Assembly (NCBI GenBank): GCA_903822185.1
Contig: CAIJOA010000011.1
Location: 806,001 to 870,000, forward strand
DNA: 64,000 bases
Reading direction: 5' to 3'
Source of the DNA: an uncultured Rhodospirillales bacterium
GTDB taxonomy: Bacteria; Pseudomonadota; Alphaproteobacteria; ATCC43930; CGMCC-115725
Below, in pieces: positions 44,627 to 55,176 of the stretch; the stretch's first letter is position 1; every line of letters begins with the position of its first letter. The notes below the pieces were generated by a model. That model worked only from the letters and a program-made list of their open reading frames with translations, was not told the origin of the DNA and did no database searches. The position numbers and the translations under genes were made by a program.

Positions 44627-44770
44627 CCGGATTCTCCCCCTGCACGCCCGGCCCACGACATATGGTGGGTGTTCCCCGGCGGAACCACTATGGTTACCCT
44701 GCCAAAGAAGCGTGGGGGCGTGCAAGGCCGAATCGGGCCTGTCGCCGAAAAACCTATGGGATAACTCGGG

Positions 44771-45085
44771 TTAGCCGCGTTTTGCGGCAGGTGCCCTGCG
44801 GCGGCGCGGTGCCGTAACCGGCTTTGCCGGCGCGTCGGCCAAGCCCAAATGCGCCTCAAGCGCTGCGATTCGCGCTTTGAGTGTTTCCTGCTCGGACCGA
44901 GCCTTGGCGGCCATCGCCTGAACCGCGTCGAATTCTTCGCGGCGGACAAGATTCATGTGGCCGAGCATGCGTTCGAACTGTTCGCGCATCCGGGTTTCGA
45001 CTTCGCCGCGCATGCCGGTGAACGCGCTGGCGGCACCGCTGGCGACACGGGCGAGATCGTCGAGGAATCGGTTCTGGCTCTGCAT
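44771..45085 (-). CDS. ubiK: Ubiquinone biosynthesis accessory factor UbiK
   Basis: 104 residues from the ATG at 45085. BMFP-domain protein: MQSQNRFLDDLARVASGAAS, then a coiled coil (MNLVRREEFDAVQAMAAKAR ... LKARIAALEAHLGL) and a basic tail APRRRRAPAAKRG. In proteobacteria UbiK binds UbiJ and aids ubiquinone assembly; the quinone serves the bc1 complex encoded at 57-60 kb. It is divergent to hldD. Alphaproteobacterial homologues are fusogenic BMFP proteins, so the exact role is by analogy. Confidence 0.9.
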   Translation of the reverse strand: MQSQNRFLDDLARVASGAASAFTGMRGEVETRMREQFERMLGHMNLVRREEFDAVQAMAAKARSEQETLKARIAALEAHLGLADAPAKPVTAPRRRRAPAAKRG

Positions 45086-45163
45086 GAAAGCTTGCGTAGC
45101 ATAGGACGCCGATCAGGGGAACCGTTGCTTGTGAGCGTCATGTTGCAGCGCCTATAAAGGGCG

Positions 45164-46149
<986 letters not shown>

Positions 46150-46150
<1 letters not shown>

Positions 46151-46941
46151 TGCTGACCATTCCCTATCCGATGATCGATCCGATCGCTTTGTCGATCGGA
46201 CCCTTCGCCATTCGCTGGTATGCGCTGGCCTATATCGTCGGGCTAATTTCCGGATGGCGTTATTGCTTGTGGGTCGCACGTCGCCCGCCCGCCGTCGCCT
46301 CGCAAACCGCGCTCGATGATTTCCTCGTCTGGGCGACGCTGGGTGTCGTCCTCGGCGGACGCACCGGTTATGTGCTGTTCTACAAACCCGATTTTTATTT
46401 CGCGAACCCAAGCGAGATTTTGCAGCTCTGGCACGGCGGCATGTCGTTCCACGGCGGCGCGCTGGGCGTTATCGCCGCGATGTGGTTGTTCTGCCGGCAG
46501 CGCAGCCTCTCGTTCCTCGCCTTCTCCGACATCATCACGGCCGCGGTGCCGATCGGCATTTTCTTCGGCCGTCTCGCCAACTTCGTGAACAGCGAATTAT
46601 GGGGCCGCCCAACCAATGTGCCATGGGCAATGGTCTTTCCGAACGGTGGACCCGAGCCACGCCACCCAAGTCAGCTTTACGAGGCCAGCCTCGAAGGTGT
46701 GTTGTTGTTCCTGATCATGTTCGCGCTGCTGCGCTGGACCAACATTCGCGAGAAGCCCGGCATGCTGGCGGGCGTGTTCCTGATCGGCTACGGCCTCGCA
46801 CGCATCTTCTCGGAATTCTTCCGCGAGCCGGATTCTTTCCTCGGCTTCCTCTGGTTCGGCGCCACGATGGGGCAATTGCTGTCGATCCCGATTCTGCTCT
46901 TCGGGATTTGGTTTGCGTGGGTCGCGAAGCGCGAGACGTGA
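46150..46941 (+). CDS. lgt: Prolipoprotein diacylglyceryl transferase
   Basis: 263 residues from the ATG at 46150. Inner-membrane enzyme that attaches diacylglycerol from phosphatidylglycerol to the lipobox cysteine of lipoproteins. Seven membrane helices; HGGMSFHGG carries the essential histidine, GRLANFVNSELWGRPTN is the Lgt signature, and EPRHPSQLYEA follows. Substrate lipoproteins in this window include those at 14.8, 21.8 and 48.8 kb. Its stop overlaps the next gene (GTGA). Confidence 0.97.
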
Positions 46942-48011
46942 ACGACGCCGAGGCCTTCGCGCAACGTCTGCGCCGGCGCATCGAAACCAGCGGCCCGATC
47001 AGCATCGCCGACTACATGGCTGATGCAGGTTCGTTCTATTACGCCACGCGCGATCCCTTCGGCGTTGCCGGCGACTTCATCACTGCCCCCGAAATCAGCC
47101 AAATGTTCGGCGAATTGATCGGCGCATGGTGCGCCGATTTCTGGCTGCGCATGGGTGCGCCCAATCCGGTTTCGCTGATCGAGCTTGGCCCGGGACGTGG
47201 CACCTTGATGGCCGATGCGCTGCGCGCGACGCGCCATGTTCCCGGCTTCGCCGAGGCGATCCGGCTTCATCTCGTCGAGCAAAGCCCGGTGTTGCGCAAG
47301 ATGCAGAGCGAGAAGCTTGCCGCCTTTGCGCCGACATTCCACGACAGCATCGCGACCTTGCCCGATGGCCCGATGCTGCTCATCGCAAACGAGTTTCTCG
47401 ACGCCTTGCCGATACGCCAATTTCAGCGCCGCCAAGGAGCATGGCACGAGCGCATGATTGGCCTTGCCCCCGACAAAGAAGCACTGACATTCTGTCTCGA
47501 TCCGCAACCAAGCCTGCTCGACAAAGCGCTTCCTGCAGCCGCCGATGACTCGATCCTCGAGCTCTGTCCCGCTGCCTTAGCGGTGGCGGAAGATATCGGG
47601 ATACGCTTGAGCGAAGACGGCGGCGCGGCGTTGTTCATCGACTACGGCCATGTCACAAGCGCATGCGGCGACACCTTCCAGGCGCTGCGCCAGCATCAGC
47701 ACGTCTCCATCCTCGATGAACCGGGCAACGCCGATCTAACCGCGCATGTCGATTTCGCCGCCTTTGCCGCCGCAGCGGATAGCGCCGTCACGCATGGCCC
47801 CGTGACGCAGCGTCAGTTTCTGCAATCGCTCGGCATCGAGACGCGTGAAGCGGCGCTTCTGAAAAATGCTTCGCCCGAGCAACAAACAACGATCCGCGAA
47901 AGCTGCGAACGCTTGATCGATCCCGCCGCGATGGGCACCTTGTTCAAGGTATTGGCACTCACTGGCAGCACGCCGCCGACGCCGGCCGGCTTTGGTTTGG
48001 AACCAGCATGA
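46938..48011 (+). CDS. SAM-dependent methyltransferase, MidA/NDUFAF7 family
   Basis: 357 residues from a GTG at 46938 overlapping the lgt stop; the long upstream extension of the frame is a shadow of lgt. MidA-family features: GPISIADYMADAGSFYYATRDPFG (pieces: ISIADYMADAGSFYYATRD), GDFITAPEISQMFGELIGAW, motif I LIELGPGRGTLMADALRA, ANEFLDALPIRQF and ALFIDYGH. NDUFAF7 dimethylates an arginine of the complex I subunit NDUFS2; bacterial homologues probably have a similar or related target. The conserved lgt-midA-pgeF order supports the call. Confidence 0.94.
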   Translation: MNDAEAFAQRLRRRIETSGPISIADYMADAGSFYYATRDPFGVAGDFITAPEISQMFGELIGAWCADFWLRMGAPNPVSLIELGPGRGTLMADALRATRHVPGFAEAIRLHLVEQSPVLRKMQSEKLAAFAPTFHDSIATLPDGPMLLIANEFLDALPIRQFQRRQGAWHERMIGLAPDKEALTFCLDPQPSLLDKALPAAADDSILELCPAALAVAEDIGIRLSEDGGAALFIDYGHVTSACGDTFQALRQHQHVSILDEPGNADLTAHVDFAAFAAAADSAVTHGPVTQRQFLQSLGIETREAALLKNASPEQQTTIRESCERLIDPAAMGTLFKVLALTGSTPPTPAGFGLEPA

Positions 48012-48775
48012 TCATCCGCACGCGTCTGCTTGAATCGCCAACCGTTCGCCACGGTTTCTTCACCCGCCGGGGCGGCGTCAGCAGCGGCATCTTTGCTTCG
48101 CTCAATTGCAGTCTTGGCTCAAGCGACGATTTCGATCATGTCCACGAGAACCGCCGCCGTGCGATGGAACAACTGGGTGTTGGCGCCGACGCGCTCACCA
48201 CGGTGCATCAGGTTCACAGCCCCGACGTCGTGATGGTCGATCAGCCCTGGCCGCAAGCGGAACGGCCGCGCGCCGATGCGATGGTGACGAAACGTAAGGG
48301 CATCGCGCTGGGCATTCTGACCGCCGATTGCGGGCCGGTATTGTTCGCCGATGAAACCGCCGGCGTGATCGGCGCTGCCCATGCCGGCTGGCGCGGCGCG
48401 GTGACGGGCGTCATGGAAGCGACCATCGAGATGATGATCAAAGCCGGCGCACAGAAGACGCGGATCGCCGCCGCGATCGGTCCCTGCATCGGTTTCGCCT
48501 CGTACGAAGTCGGCCCCGAATTCCCCGCGCCGTTCTTGGCGCAGGACACGGCCAATGCCGTCTTCTTTCGACCTGCACAACGCGAGGGCCATCATTTCTT
48601 CGACCTGCCCGGTTACCTCCGCGCGCGTCTGACCGCTGCCGGCATTACGCGCATCGAAGCGACCGGCGGCGATACCTGTGCCGAACCAGAGCGGTTCTTT
48701 TCCTATCGTCGTACCTGTCACGAAGGCGAAAAGAAATTCGGTCACGGGCTCTCGGCAATCTGCCTTGCGCCCTAG
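48008..48775 (+). CDS. pgeF: Purine nucleosidase/laccase-domain protein PgeF (YfiH)
   Basis: 255 residues from the ATG at 48008 (ATGA overlap with the previous gene). Multicopper-like YfiH fold: VRHGFFTRRGGVSSGIFASL at the start, TVHQVHSPDVVMV, GILTADCGPVLFAD and GAAHAGWRGAVTGV carrying the Cys/His metal set, then GPCIGFASYEVG. Family members act on purine nucleosides, and PgeF also prevents misincorporation of L-Ser into peptidoglycan; both roles are reported for homologues. End of the hldD-lgt-midA-pgeF operon. Confidence 0.94.
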   Translation: MIIRTRLLESPTVRHGFFTRRGGVSSGIFASLNCSLGSSDDFDHVHENRRRAMEQLGVGADALTTVHQVHSPDVVMVDQPWPQAERPRADAMVTKRKGIALGILTADCGPVLFADETAGVIGAAHAGWRGAVTGVMEATIEMMIKAGAQKTRIAAAIGPCIGFASYEVGPEFPAPFLAQDTANAVFFRPAQREGHHFFDLPGYLRARLTAAGITRIEATGGDTCAEPERFFSYRRTCHEGEKKFGHGLSAICLAP

Positions 48776-48798
48776 GCTTGCCGCGATATCATCCCGCC

Positions 48799-49659
48799 AT
48801 GCGTTTTATTGGTCTTGCCGCGTTGCTGTTGCTGGGTGCGTGCCAGCCATTGCCGCATCCGTTCGCCGATGATCGGCCGCCACCCAATTCCGACATTCTG
48901 ACGCCGCCAGACAGCGCCGGCATCGTCGTCGAGATCGTCACCGGCGCGCCGGAACCGGCGGCCCACGATCTCGCCCAGGCGATGGCCATCGCCCTCCAAA
49001 AAGAAGACGTCCTGGCCAGCACCGAGGCGCGCAACCGCAATTCCTTCCGCCTCTCCGGCAGCGCCGTCACGACCGAGGCCGGCAACGGCAATCTGCGCGT
49101 CACCGTCACCTGGGCCATGCACGAACCCGGCGGCAAAACCCTCGACCAGCAGGAATCGAATTCGGTCATGCCGGCCGCCGCTTGGAAACAGGGCGGACCG
49201 GTGGTTGCGGTCCTCGCGCAACAATCCGCGGCAGGTTTCGCCAAATTGATCGAAACCCGTGCGCCGACGGTGGTGGGCGGTCTCGATCCCCTGGTCGCGG
49301 TCCGGACCGTGACCGGCGCTCCCGGCGACGGCGGTCATGCCCTGACCAGCGCCATGACCGACGCCCTCCGCCACGCCAATCTGGCGATGGCCGAGAATCC
49401 GCAGGCCAAGCCAAATTTCATCGTCGAAGGCTGGGTCGAGATGTCGGCCCCAGACGCCGGCAAACAAAAGATTAAGATCGCCTGGGTGCTGCGTAAGGGA
49501 ACCGGCGAGCAAATCGGCCAGGTTAACCAGGAAAATGCCGTCGCAGCGGGCAGCCTCAACGGCGCCTGGGGCCTGACGGCCTTCGATGTGGCCAATTCGG
49601 CGGCTCCGGGGATCACCGCCCTGATCGAAGAGGCCAAACGTGCCGCCGCCTGGTCGTAA
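48799..49659 (+). CDS. Lipoprotein with an internal duplication
   Basis: 286 residues from the ATG at 48799. A signal with lipobox LLGAC (MRFIGLAALLLLGACQPLP) is followed by a proline-rich linker. The rest is two similar halves of about 115 residues: VTGAPEPAAHDLAQAMAIAL ... ESNSVMPAAAW...FAKLI, and VTGAPGDGGHALTSAMTDAL ... QENAVAAGSLN...ITALI. Each carries a strand pair (LRVTVTWAM / IKIAWVL). No family recognised. It stands between pgeF and prs, with its own 23-bp gap to pgeF, and may be part of that operon. Confidence 0.8.
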   Translation: MRFIGLAALLLLGACQPLPHPFADDRPPPNSDILTPPDSAGIVVEIVTGAPEPAAHDLAQAMAIALQKEDVLASTEARNRNSFRLSGSAVTTEAGNGNLRVTVTWAMHEPGGKTLDQQESNSVMPAAAWKQGGPVVAVLAQQSAAGFAKLIETRAPTVVGGLDPLVAVRTVTGAPGDGGHALTSAMTDALRHANLAMAENPQAKPNFIVEGWVEMSAPDAGKQKIKIAWVLRKGTGEQIGQVNQENAVAAGSLNGAWGLTAFDVANSAAPGITALIEEAKRAAAWS

Positions 49660-49695
49660 ATCGGGGGAAATAAGGCGGGAAATCGCCCGCGCCGG

Positions 49696-49723
49696 TTTAC
49701 AGCGGGGAGCCCCTTTGTTACAT
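49696..49723 (+). promoter_or_regulatory. Candidate promoter of prs
   Basis: TTTACA (49696-49701) and TTACAT (49718-49723) with a 16-bp spacer containing GGGG-AG-CCCC, 31 bp before the prs start. Confidence 0.4.
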
Positions 49724-49754
49724 TCCCGCGCACTCCCTAAACGGCGTCCTGCAT

Positions 49755-50693
49755 ATGAAAATCCTTGCTTGCAACAGCAATCGGCCCTTGGCCGAGGCAA
49801 TCGCGGCGTATCTCCACCTGCCGCTAACCGACGCCAGCGTCCGACGCTTCCAGGACCAGGAGGTGTTTGTCGAAATTCACGAGAACGCCCGCGGCGAGGA
49901 CGTGTTCGTGATCCAATCGACATCTTTTCCGGCGAACGACAATCTGATGGAATTGCTGGTGACGCTCGACGCGTTGAAGCGCGCTTCGGTGCGCCGCGCG
50001 ACCGCCGTCATCCCCTATTACGGCTATGCCCGCCAGGACCGGAAATCCGGTCCGCGCACGCCGATCTCGGCCAAGCTGGTCGCCAACATGATCACGGCCG
50101 CCGGCGCCGATCGCGTCCTGACGCTCGATCTTCACGCCGGCCAGATCCAAGGCTTCTTCGACATCCCGCTCGATAACCTTTTCGCGGCGCCGGTTTTCAT
50201 CGACGACATCAAAGAACGTTATAACGGCGGCGGCGGCGATCTCGTCGTCGTGTCGCCCGATGTCGGCGGCGTCGTCCGCGCCCGCGCGATCGCGCGCCGG
50301 GTCGATGCCGATCTTGCCATCATCGACAAACGCCGCGAACGTGCCGGCGTTTCCGAAGTCATGAACATCATCGGCGATGTCGCCGGACGCCGCTGCATCC
50401 TGATCGACGATATCGTCGATAGCGCCGGCACGCTCTGCAACGCCGCCGAAGCTTTGATGGAACGCGGCGCGAAATCCGTCGCCGCTTACGTCACCCACGG
50501 CGTTTTATCGGGCGGCGCGGTTGCGCGCGTGACTGCCTCGCCGCTCGAAGCCCTCGTCACCACCGACAGCATCGCGGCGACCGAGGCCGTGCAAGGCGCC
50601 CGCAACATCCGGCGCCTGCCCATCGCGCCTTTGATGGCGGAAGCGATCACCCGCATCAGCGAAGAACGCTCGGTTTCGAGCCTGTTCGTTTAA
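49755..50693 (+). CDS. prs: Ribose-phosphate pyrophosphokinase
   Basis: 312 residues from the ATG at 49755. Makes PRPP for nucleotide, His and Trp synthesis. Class I PRPP synthetase features: [20 protein letters not shown] (catalytic flexible loop region), [36 protein letters not shown] and the PRPP loop [17 protein letters not shown]. It heads a run with rplY, pth and ychF, a typical alphaproteobacterial order. Confidence 0.97.
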   Translation: MKILACNSNRPLAEAIAAYLHLPLTDASVRRFQDQEVFVEIHENARGEDVFVIQSTSFPANDNLMELLVTLDALKRASVRRATAVIPYYGYARQDRKSGPRTPISAKLVANMITAAGADRVLTLDLHAGQIQGFFDIPLDNLFAAPVFIDDIKERYNGGGGDLVVVSPDVGGVVRARAIARRVDADLAIIDKRRERAGVSEVMNIIGDVAGRRCILIDDIVDSAGTLCNAAEALMERGAKSVAAYVTHGVLSGGAVARVTASPLEALVTTDSIAATEAVQGARNIRRLPIAPLMAEAITRISEERSVSSLFV

Positions 50694-50760
50694 GATATTC
50701 AGTTTCTCAACCGCGTCCGGCACCCCTGGAGGCCGGCGCATCTCGCCTGAAGGAGTAATT

Positions 50761-51453
50761 ATGGCTGATACTGTGACTTTGCGCGCTGAGCCGCGCGACC
50801 GGGCTGGAAAGGGGGCCGCCCGGGCCGCACGTCGCTCAGGCCGCGTACCCGCCGTCATTTATGGTGAGGGCAAGCCCGCCACCATGATCTCGGTCGATCC
50901 CCGCGAACTCGCTCGCATGCTGCAAAAGCCGGGCTTTTTCGCGCGCCTCGTCAATGTCGATGTCGGTGGAACGATCCATCGCACCCTGCCCCGTGACGTT
51001 CAGCTTCATCCGGTGTCGGACGAAGCCCTGCATGTGGATTTCCTCCGCATCACGGCGGGCATGACGATCACAGTGTCGGTCCCGGTTCATTTCATCAACC
51101 AGGAAACCTCCCCCGGCATCCGCCGCGGCGGCATGCTCAACATCGTGCGCCACGAGATCGAACTCGTCTGCCCGGTCGATGGCATTCCCGATCGTATCGA
51201 CATCAACCTCGAAGGCATGCAGATCGGCGACAGCGTTCACAGCTCGCAGCTCGCTTTGCCGCCCGGCACCAAGCCGACGCTCGACCGCAACTTCACCGTT
51301 GCCTCGATCGCCGCGCCGACCGCCGTGCGTGACGAGCAAGCCGCCGCCAAAGCCGCTTCGATGGCCCCGGCTGCCGCAGCGGCCGAAGCCGCTCCTGCGG
51401 CCGGCGCTGCCGCTGCTCCCGCTGCTGGCGCAAAAGCCGGCGGCAAGGGCTGA
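50761..51453 (+). CDS. rplY: 50S ribosomal protein L25 / general stress protein Ctc
   Basis: 230 residues from the ATG at 50761 after GAAGGAG. Long CTC-type L25: the N-terminal L25 domain (TLRAEPRDRAGKGAARAARR, GRVPAVIYGEG) binds 5S rRNA, and a C-terminal beta domain (INLEGMQIGDSVHSSQL) follows. It ends in an alanine-rich, low-complexity tail of about 40 residues. A CCGGC/GCCGG hairpin lies in the leader just before the ribosome-binding site. A strong terminator follows at 51463. Confidence 0.95.
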   Translation: MADTVTLRAEPRDRAGKGAARAARRSGRVPAVIYGEGKPATMISVDPRELARMLQKPGFFARLVNVDVGGTIHRTLPRDVQLHPVSDEALHVDFLRITAGMTITVSVPVHFINQETSPGIRRGGMLNIVRHEIELVCPVDGIPDRIDINLEGMQIGDSVHSSQLALPPGTKPTLDRNFTVASIAAPTAVRDEQAAAKAASMAPAAAAAEAAPAAGAAAAPAAGAKAGGKG

Positions 51454-51462
51454 TAGGAAAAG

Positions 51463-51495
51463 GCCCGGCCGGGTTCTTCATCCGGCCGGGCTTCT
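51463..51495 (+). terminator. Rho-independent terminator after rplY
   Basis: GCCCGGCCGG (51463-51472) pairs perfectly with CCGGCCGGGC (51482-51491), followed by TTCTCTT. The pth start is only 8 bp further, so it acts as attenuator between rplY and pth. Confidence 0.85.
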
Positions 51496-51498
51496 CTT

Positions 51499-52113
51499 AT
51501 GCCCGTCATCCGTCTCCTCGTCGGGCTTGGCAATCCAGGCTCTCGCTACGCCGCCACACGGCACAATATCGGCTTCATGGCCGTCGATGCGGTGGCGCAG
51601 CTTTATCGCTTCCCATCGTTTCGCAGCAAATTCCAAGGCACGATCACCGAAGGCAATATCGGCGATGCCAAGGTCATGCTGTTGAAACCCGAAACCTATA
51701 TGAATTTGAGCGGCGACTCCGTCGGCGCCGCGGTGCGATTTTATAAAATCCTGCCGGAAGAAATCGCCGTCCTGCACGACGATATCGACCTGCCCGACGG
51801 CAAGTTGCGCGTCAAACTAGGCGGCGGTCACGGCGGCCATAACGGCCTGCGCTCGATCGATGCCGCTATCGGCCAGAATTATTGGCGCGTGCGTTTGGGC
51901 GTCGGTCATCCGGGCCAGCGCGAATTGGTCGAGAGTTACGTCCTGCAGAATTTCCCCGCCGAGGAAAAGACCTGGCTCGATCCGCTGATCGATGCGGTCG
52001 CCGAGGCGATACCGATGCTGGTCAATCACAACGCGCAACGCTTCATGACCACGGTCGCATTGATCTTGAAGCCGCCGCCGAAGAAAGAAGCGCCCGCCTC
52101 GCCCGCCGACTGA
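51499..52113 (+). CDS. pth: Peptidyl-tRNA hydrolase
   Basis: 204 residues from the ATG at 51499. Recycles peptidyl-tRNAs. Family residues are in place: GLGNPGSRYAATRHNIGFMA with the catalytic histidine and substrate asparagine, KPETYMNLSG, DDIDLPDGKLRVK with the catalytic aspartate, and GGGHGGHNGLRS. A lysine/proline tail ends the protein. There is little room for a promoter after the rplY terminator, so expression is by read-through. Confidence 0.96.
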   Translation: MPVIRLLVGLGNPGSRYAATRHNIGFMAVDAVAQLYRFPSFRSKFQGTITEGNIGDAKVMLLKPETYMNLSGDSVGAAVRFYKILPEEIAVLHDDIDLPDGKLRVKLGGGHGGHNGLRSIDAAIGQNYWRVRLGVGHPGQRELVESYVLQNFPAEEKTWLDPLIDAVAEAIPMLVNHNAQRFMTTVALILKPPPKKEAPASPAD

Positions 52114-52141
52114 AGCGAGAGGGCCATAGAAAGGTTACGCC

Positions 52142-53239
52142 ATGGGTTTCAATTGCGGCATCGTCGGTCTGCCCAATGTCGGCAAATCGACCCTCTTCAA
52201 CGCTCTGACCGCAACACAAGCGGCGGAAGCGGCGAACTATCCGTTCTGCACCATCGAGCCGAATATCGGCCGCGTCGCCGTGCCGGACGAGCGGCTCGAT
52301 ATCTGCGCGAACCTGGCGAAGTCGGCGAAGATCGTGCCGACACAGTTGGAATTCGTCGATATCGCCGGTCTCGTACGCGGCGCGTCGAAAGGCGAAGGGC
52401 TGGGCAATCAATTCCTTGGCCATATCCGCGAGGTCGAAGCCATCGCCCATGTGCTGCGATGCTTTGAAGACGGCAACATCACCCATGTCGAAGGTTCGAT
52501 CGACCCGATCCGCGATGCGGAGACGATCGAAACCGAGTTGATGATCGCCGACATGGAAAGCCTCGAGAAGCGCGTGACGTCGGCGCAGAAGAAAGCGCGC
52601 AACATGGACAAGGAATCGAAAGCTTTCCTCGAAGTCGCCGAGCCCGCTCTTGCTCTGTTGCGCGACGGCAAACCGGCACGGACGCTTCAGGTGCCGGCCG
52701 AGCAACGCGCCGCATTCAAAAGCCTGACGCTGCTGACGGCGAAGCCGATTCTTTATGTCTGTAATGTCGAAGAAAGCGCGGCCGCAACCGGCAACGCGCA
52801 ATCGGAACGGGTTGCTGCTTACGCCAAGGAACGGGGCGCCGAGAGCGTCGTCGTCTCGGCCGCGATCGAAGCAGAGGTTTCTATGCTGGAGGAAGCCGAC
52901 AAGCAGGAGTTTCTCGAGACGCTCGGCCTCAAAGAGGCCGGCCTCAACCGCATCATTCAGGCCGGCTACAAGCTGCTGGACCTCGTGACCTTCTTCACGG
53001 TCGGCCCCAAGGAAGCGCGCGCCTGGACCGTTCAGGGCGGCTCCAAAGCGCCCCAAGCCGCGGGCGTGATTCACACCGATTTCGAAAAAGGCTTCATTCG
53101 CGCCGAGACCATCGCCTATGACGATTTTGTTGCAGGCAAGGGCGAGCAAGGCGCGAAGGAAGCAGGGAAAATGCGGCTGGAAGGGTCGGAATATGTCGTC
53201 CATGACGGCGACATCTTCCATTTCCGCTTCAACGTCTGA
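52142..53239 (+). CDS. ychF: Redox-regulated ATPase YchF
   Basis: 365 residues from the ATG at 52142. Obg-related OLA1/YchF protein: G1 GLPNVGKSTLFNAL, G3 DIAGLVRGASKGEGLGNQFL, an N-(M/L)-x-E specificity motif (YVCNVEES) that favours ATP over GTP, a coiled-coil insert, and a C-terminal TGS domain (TFFTVGPKEARAWTV, EGSEYVVHDGDIFHFR). Ribosome-binding ATPase linked to stress and redox control. It follows pth, the conserved order. Confidence 0.97.
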   Translation: MGFNCGIVGLPNVGKSTLFNALTATQAAEAANYPFCTIEPNIGRVAVPDERLDICANLAKSAKIVPTQLEFVDIAGLVRGASKGEGLGNQFLGHIREVEAIAHVLRCFEDGNITHVEGSIDPIRDAETIETELMIADMESLEKRVTSAQKKARNMDKESKAFLEVAEPALALLRDGKPARTLQVPAEQRAAFKSLTLLTAKPILYVCNVEESAAATGNAQSERVAAYAKERGAESVVVSAAIEAEVSMLEEADKQEFLETLGLKEAGLNRIIQAGYKLLDLVTFFTVGPKEARAWTVQGGSKAPQAAGVIHTDFEKGFIRAETIAYDDFVAGKGEQGAKEAGKMRLEGSEYVVHDGDIFHFRFNV

Positions 53240-53328
53240 ACCGGGCGGGGGCGAGCGCCTTTCGCCCGCTCCCGCGACCTTCTATGATAACGGCAACAAC
53301 AACGATCAAAACCGAGGAGGACTAAATC

Positions 53329-54000
53329 ATGGGTCAGAATGTCACGCTTACCGCGAAAGATGGCTTCACGTTCGACGCTTACCGTGCCGATCCCGAAGGC
53401 AAGCCACGCGGCGCCATCGTCGTCATCCAAGAAATCTTCGGCGTCAATCACCACATCAAATCGGTGACCGACCGCTACGCCCAACTCGGTTATGTTGCGA
53501 TCGCCCCGGCGCTGTTCGACCGCGTCGAAAAAGGTTTCGATGTCGGTTATGACGGCCCGTCGATGGACAAGGCACGCGCCAATGCCGGCAAGGGCAATGT
53601 CGATGCCCGCCTGATGGACACGCAAGCCGCGGTCGATGCGGTGAAGTCGGCCGGCAAGGTTGCCGTGGTCGGTTTCTGCATGGGCGGCACCATCGCGTTC
53701 CTCTCGACCACGCGTCTCGAAGGCGTCTCGGCCGGCGTCGGCTATTACGGCGGCCAGGTCGCGCAGTTCGCCGATGAGAAACCGAAGGCTCCGGTCATGC
53801 TGCATTTCGGCGAGAAGGATCAGAGCATCCCGTTGACCGACGTCGAGAAGATCAAAGCCGCTCAGTCGGGCGCGCCGATCTATGTCTATATGGGCGCCGG
53901 TCACGGCTTCCATTGCGATGAGCGCGGCTCGTTCAACGCCGAAGCGGCGCAGGTTGCCGGCGCGCGGACCCAGGAATTCCTGGCCAAGCATATCGGCTGA
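53329..54000 (+). CDS. Dienelactone hydrolase family protein (Cys type)
   Basis: 223 residues from the ATG at 53329 with GAGGAGGA upstream. Classic carboxymethylenebutenolidase-like layout: VVIQEIFGVNHHIKSVTDRY near residue 30 with the conserved glutamate, nucleophile VVGFCMGGTIAF with cysteine, acid in FGEKDQSIP and histidine in GAGHGFHCDERGSF. The EIFG and C-x-GG patterns are those of true dienelactone hydrolases. Single gene with a strong terminator shared with mtnA. Natural substrate not known. Confidence 0.93.
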   Translation: MGQNVTLTAKDGFTFDAYRADPEGKPRGAIVVIQEIFGVNHHIKSVTDRYAQLGYVAIAPALFDRVEKGFDVGYDGPSMDKARANAGKGNVDARLMDTQAAVDAVKSAGKVAVVGFCMGGTIAFLSTTRLEGVSAGVGYYGGQVAQFADEKPKAPVMLHFGEKDQSIPLTDVEKIKAAQSGAPIYVYMGAGHGFHCDERGSFNAEAAQVAGARTQEFLAKHIG

Positions 54001-54048
54001 TTAAAACGCCAGCGTCCGTTCCACGCGCGGGACGGACGAAGACGATCA

Positions 54049-54084
54049 ACGGCCCCGAGGCTATTGCCTCGCGGGCCGTTTTTA
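54049..54084. terminator. Terminator between the hydrolase and mtnA
   Basis: Stem ACGGCCC-GAGGC / GCCTC-GGGCCGT with TATT loop, followed by TTTTTATTTT on the plus strand. It overlaps the mtnA stop codon, so on the minus strand it would form right at the end of mtnA. Confidence 0.85.
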
Positions 54085-55176
54085 TTTTCGTTCGGGAAAG
54101 AGACTCAGCAAGCCTTCACGCGATGCAGCGCAAACGCCGCGTTCGGTGATAAGGCCGGTGACGAGCCGCGCCGGCGTGACGTCGAAACCGTAATTCGCCG
54201 CGGCGCTGCCTTCGGGCGTCAGCCGCACCGTCGCGAGCGTGCCGGCATCGGTGAGGCCGGTTATATGCGTGACTTCGCTAGGATCGCGCTCCTCGATCGG
54301 AATTTGCGCGACGCCATCGGTGAGCGACCAGTCGATCGTCGGCGACGGGAGCGCGACATAGAACGGCACGTTGTTGTCATGCGCGGCGAGCGCCTTCAGA
54401 TACGTACCGATCTTGTTGGCGACATCGCCCGACGCCGTGGTGCGGTCGGTGCCGACGATGCAGAGATCGACGCGGCCATGCTGCATCAGATGACCGCCGG
54501 CGTTATCGACGATGATGGTATGCGGCACACCGTGCTGGCCTAGTTCCCAGGCCGACAAGCTGGCGCCCTGATTGCGCGGCCGGGTTTCATCGACCCAGAC
54601 ATGGACCGGGATGCCCTTGTCATGCGCCATGTAAATCGGCGCGAGCGACATGCCCCAATCGACAGCGGCGAGCCAGCCGGCATTGCAATGGGTCAGAACT
54701 TCGACGACGCCCTGTTGTTTCTTCTTGGCCCAGGCCGCCTCGATCAGCGGCAGGCCGGCGGTAGCGATGGCGTGATTGATCGCGACGTCTTCATCGCAGA
54801 TCGCAGCGGCGCGCGCATAAGCGGCAGCAAGACGCTGCGCCGGCGGCAGCGGCGTCAGCACGCGCTGCATATCCTCGATCGCCCAGCGCAGATTGACCGC
54901 TGTCGGGCGCGTCGCCAGCAGTATCTCGCACGCCTTCGCCAGTCCCGCATCGCTGGCATCGGCACGCATCGCCAACGCGACGCCGTAACCCGCAGCGGCG
55001 CCGATCAGCGGCGCGCCGCGTACCAGCATGGCGCGGATGGCGTGCGCTGCTTCGTCGAGGTTATGCAGCTGAACCTTGACAAGTTCGTGCGGCAACTTGG
55101 TCTGATCGATGATGCCGACGGTCGCGCCATCGGGTTCGAGCCAGATGGTTCGAGTCGGCTGACCGGCAACTTTCAT
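54082..55176 (-). CDS. mtnA: S-methyl-5-thioribose-1-phosphate isomerase
   Basis: 364 residues from the ATG at 55176, overlapping the mtnP stop (ATGA). Second step of methionine salvage: aldose-ketose isomerisation of methylthioribose 1-phosphate. Family residues: [18 protein letters not shown], catalytic cysteine in [15 protein letters not shown], and the catalytic aspartate in [20 protein letters not shown]. Related to eIF2B subunits. Operon with mtnP. Confidence 0.95.
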   Translation of the reverse strand: MKVAGQPTRTIWLEPDGATVGIIDQTKLPHELVKVQLHNLDEAAHAIRAMLVRGAPLIGAAAGYGVALAMRADASDAGLAKACEILLATRPTAVNLRWAIEDMQRVLTPLPPAQRLAAAYARAAAICDEDVAINHAIATAGLPLIEAAWAKKKQQGVVEVLTHCNAGWLAAVDWGMSLAPIYMAHDKGIPVHVWVDETRPRNQGASLSAWELGQHGVPHTIIVDNAGGHLMQHGRVDLCIVGTDRTTASGDVANKIGTYLKALAAHDNNVPFYVALPSPTIDWSLTDGVAQIPIEERDPSEVTHITGLTDAGTLATVRLTPEGSAAANYGFDVTPARLVTGLITERGVCAASREGLLSLFPERK

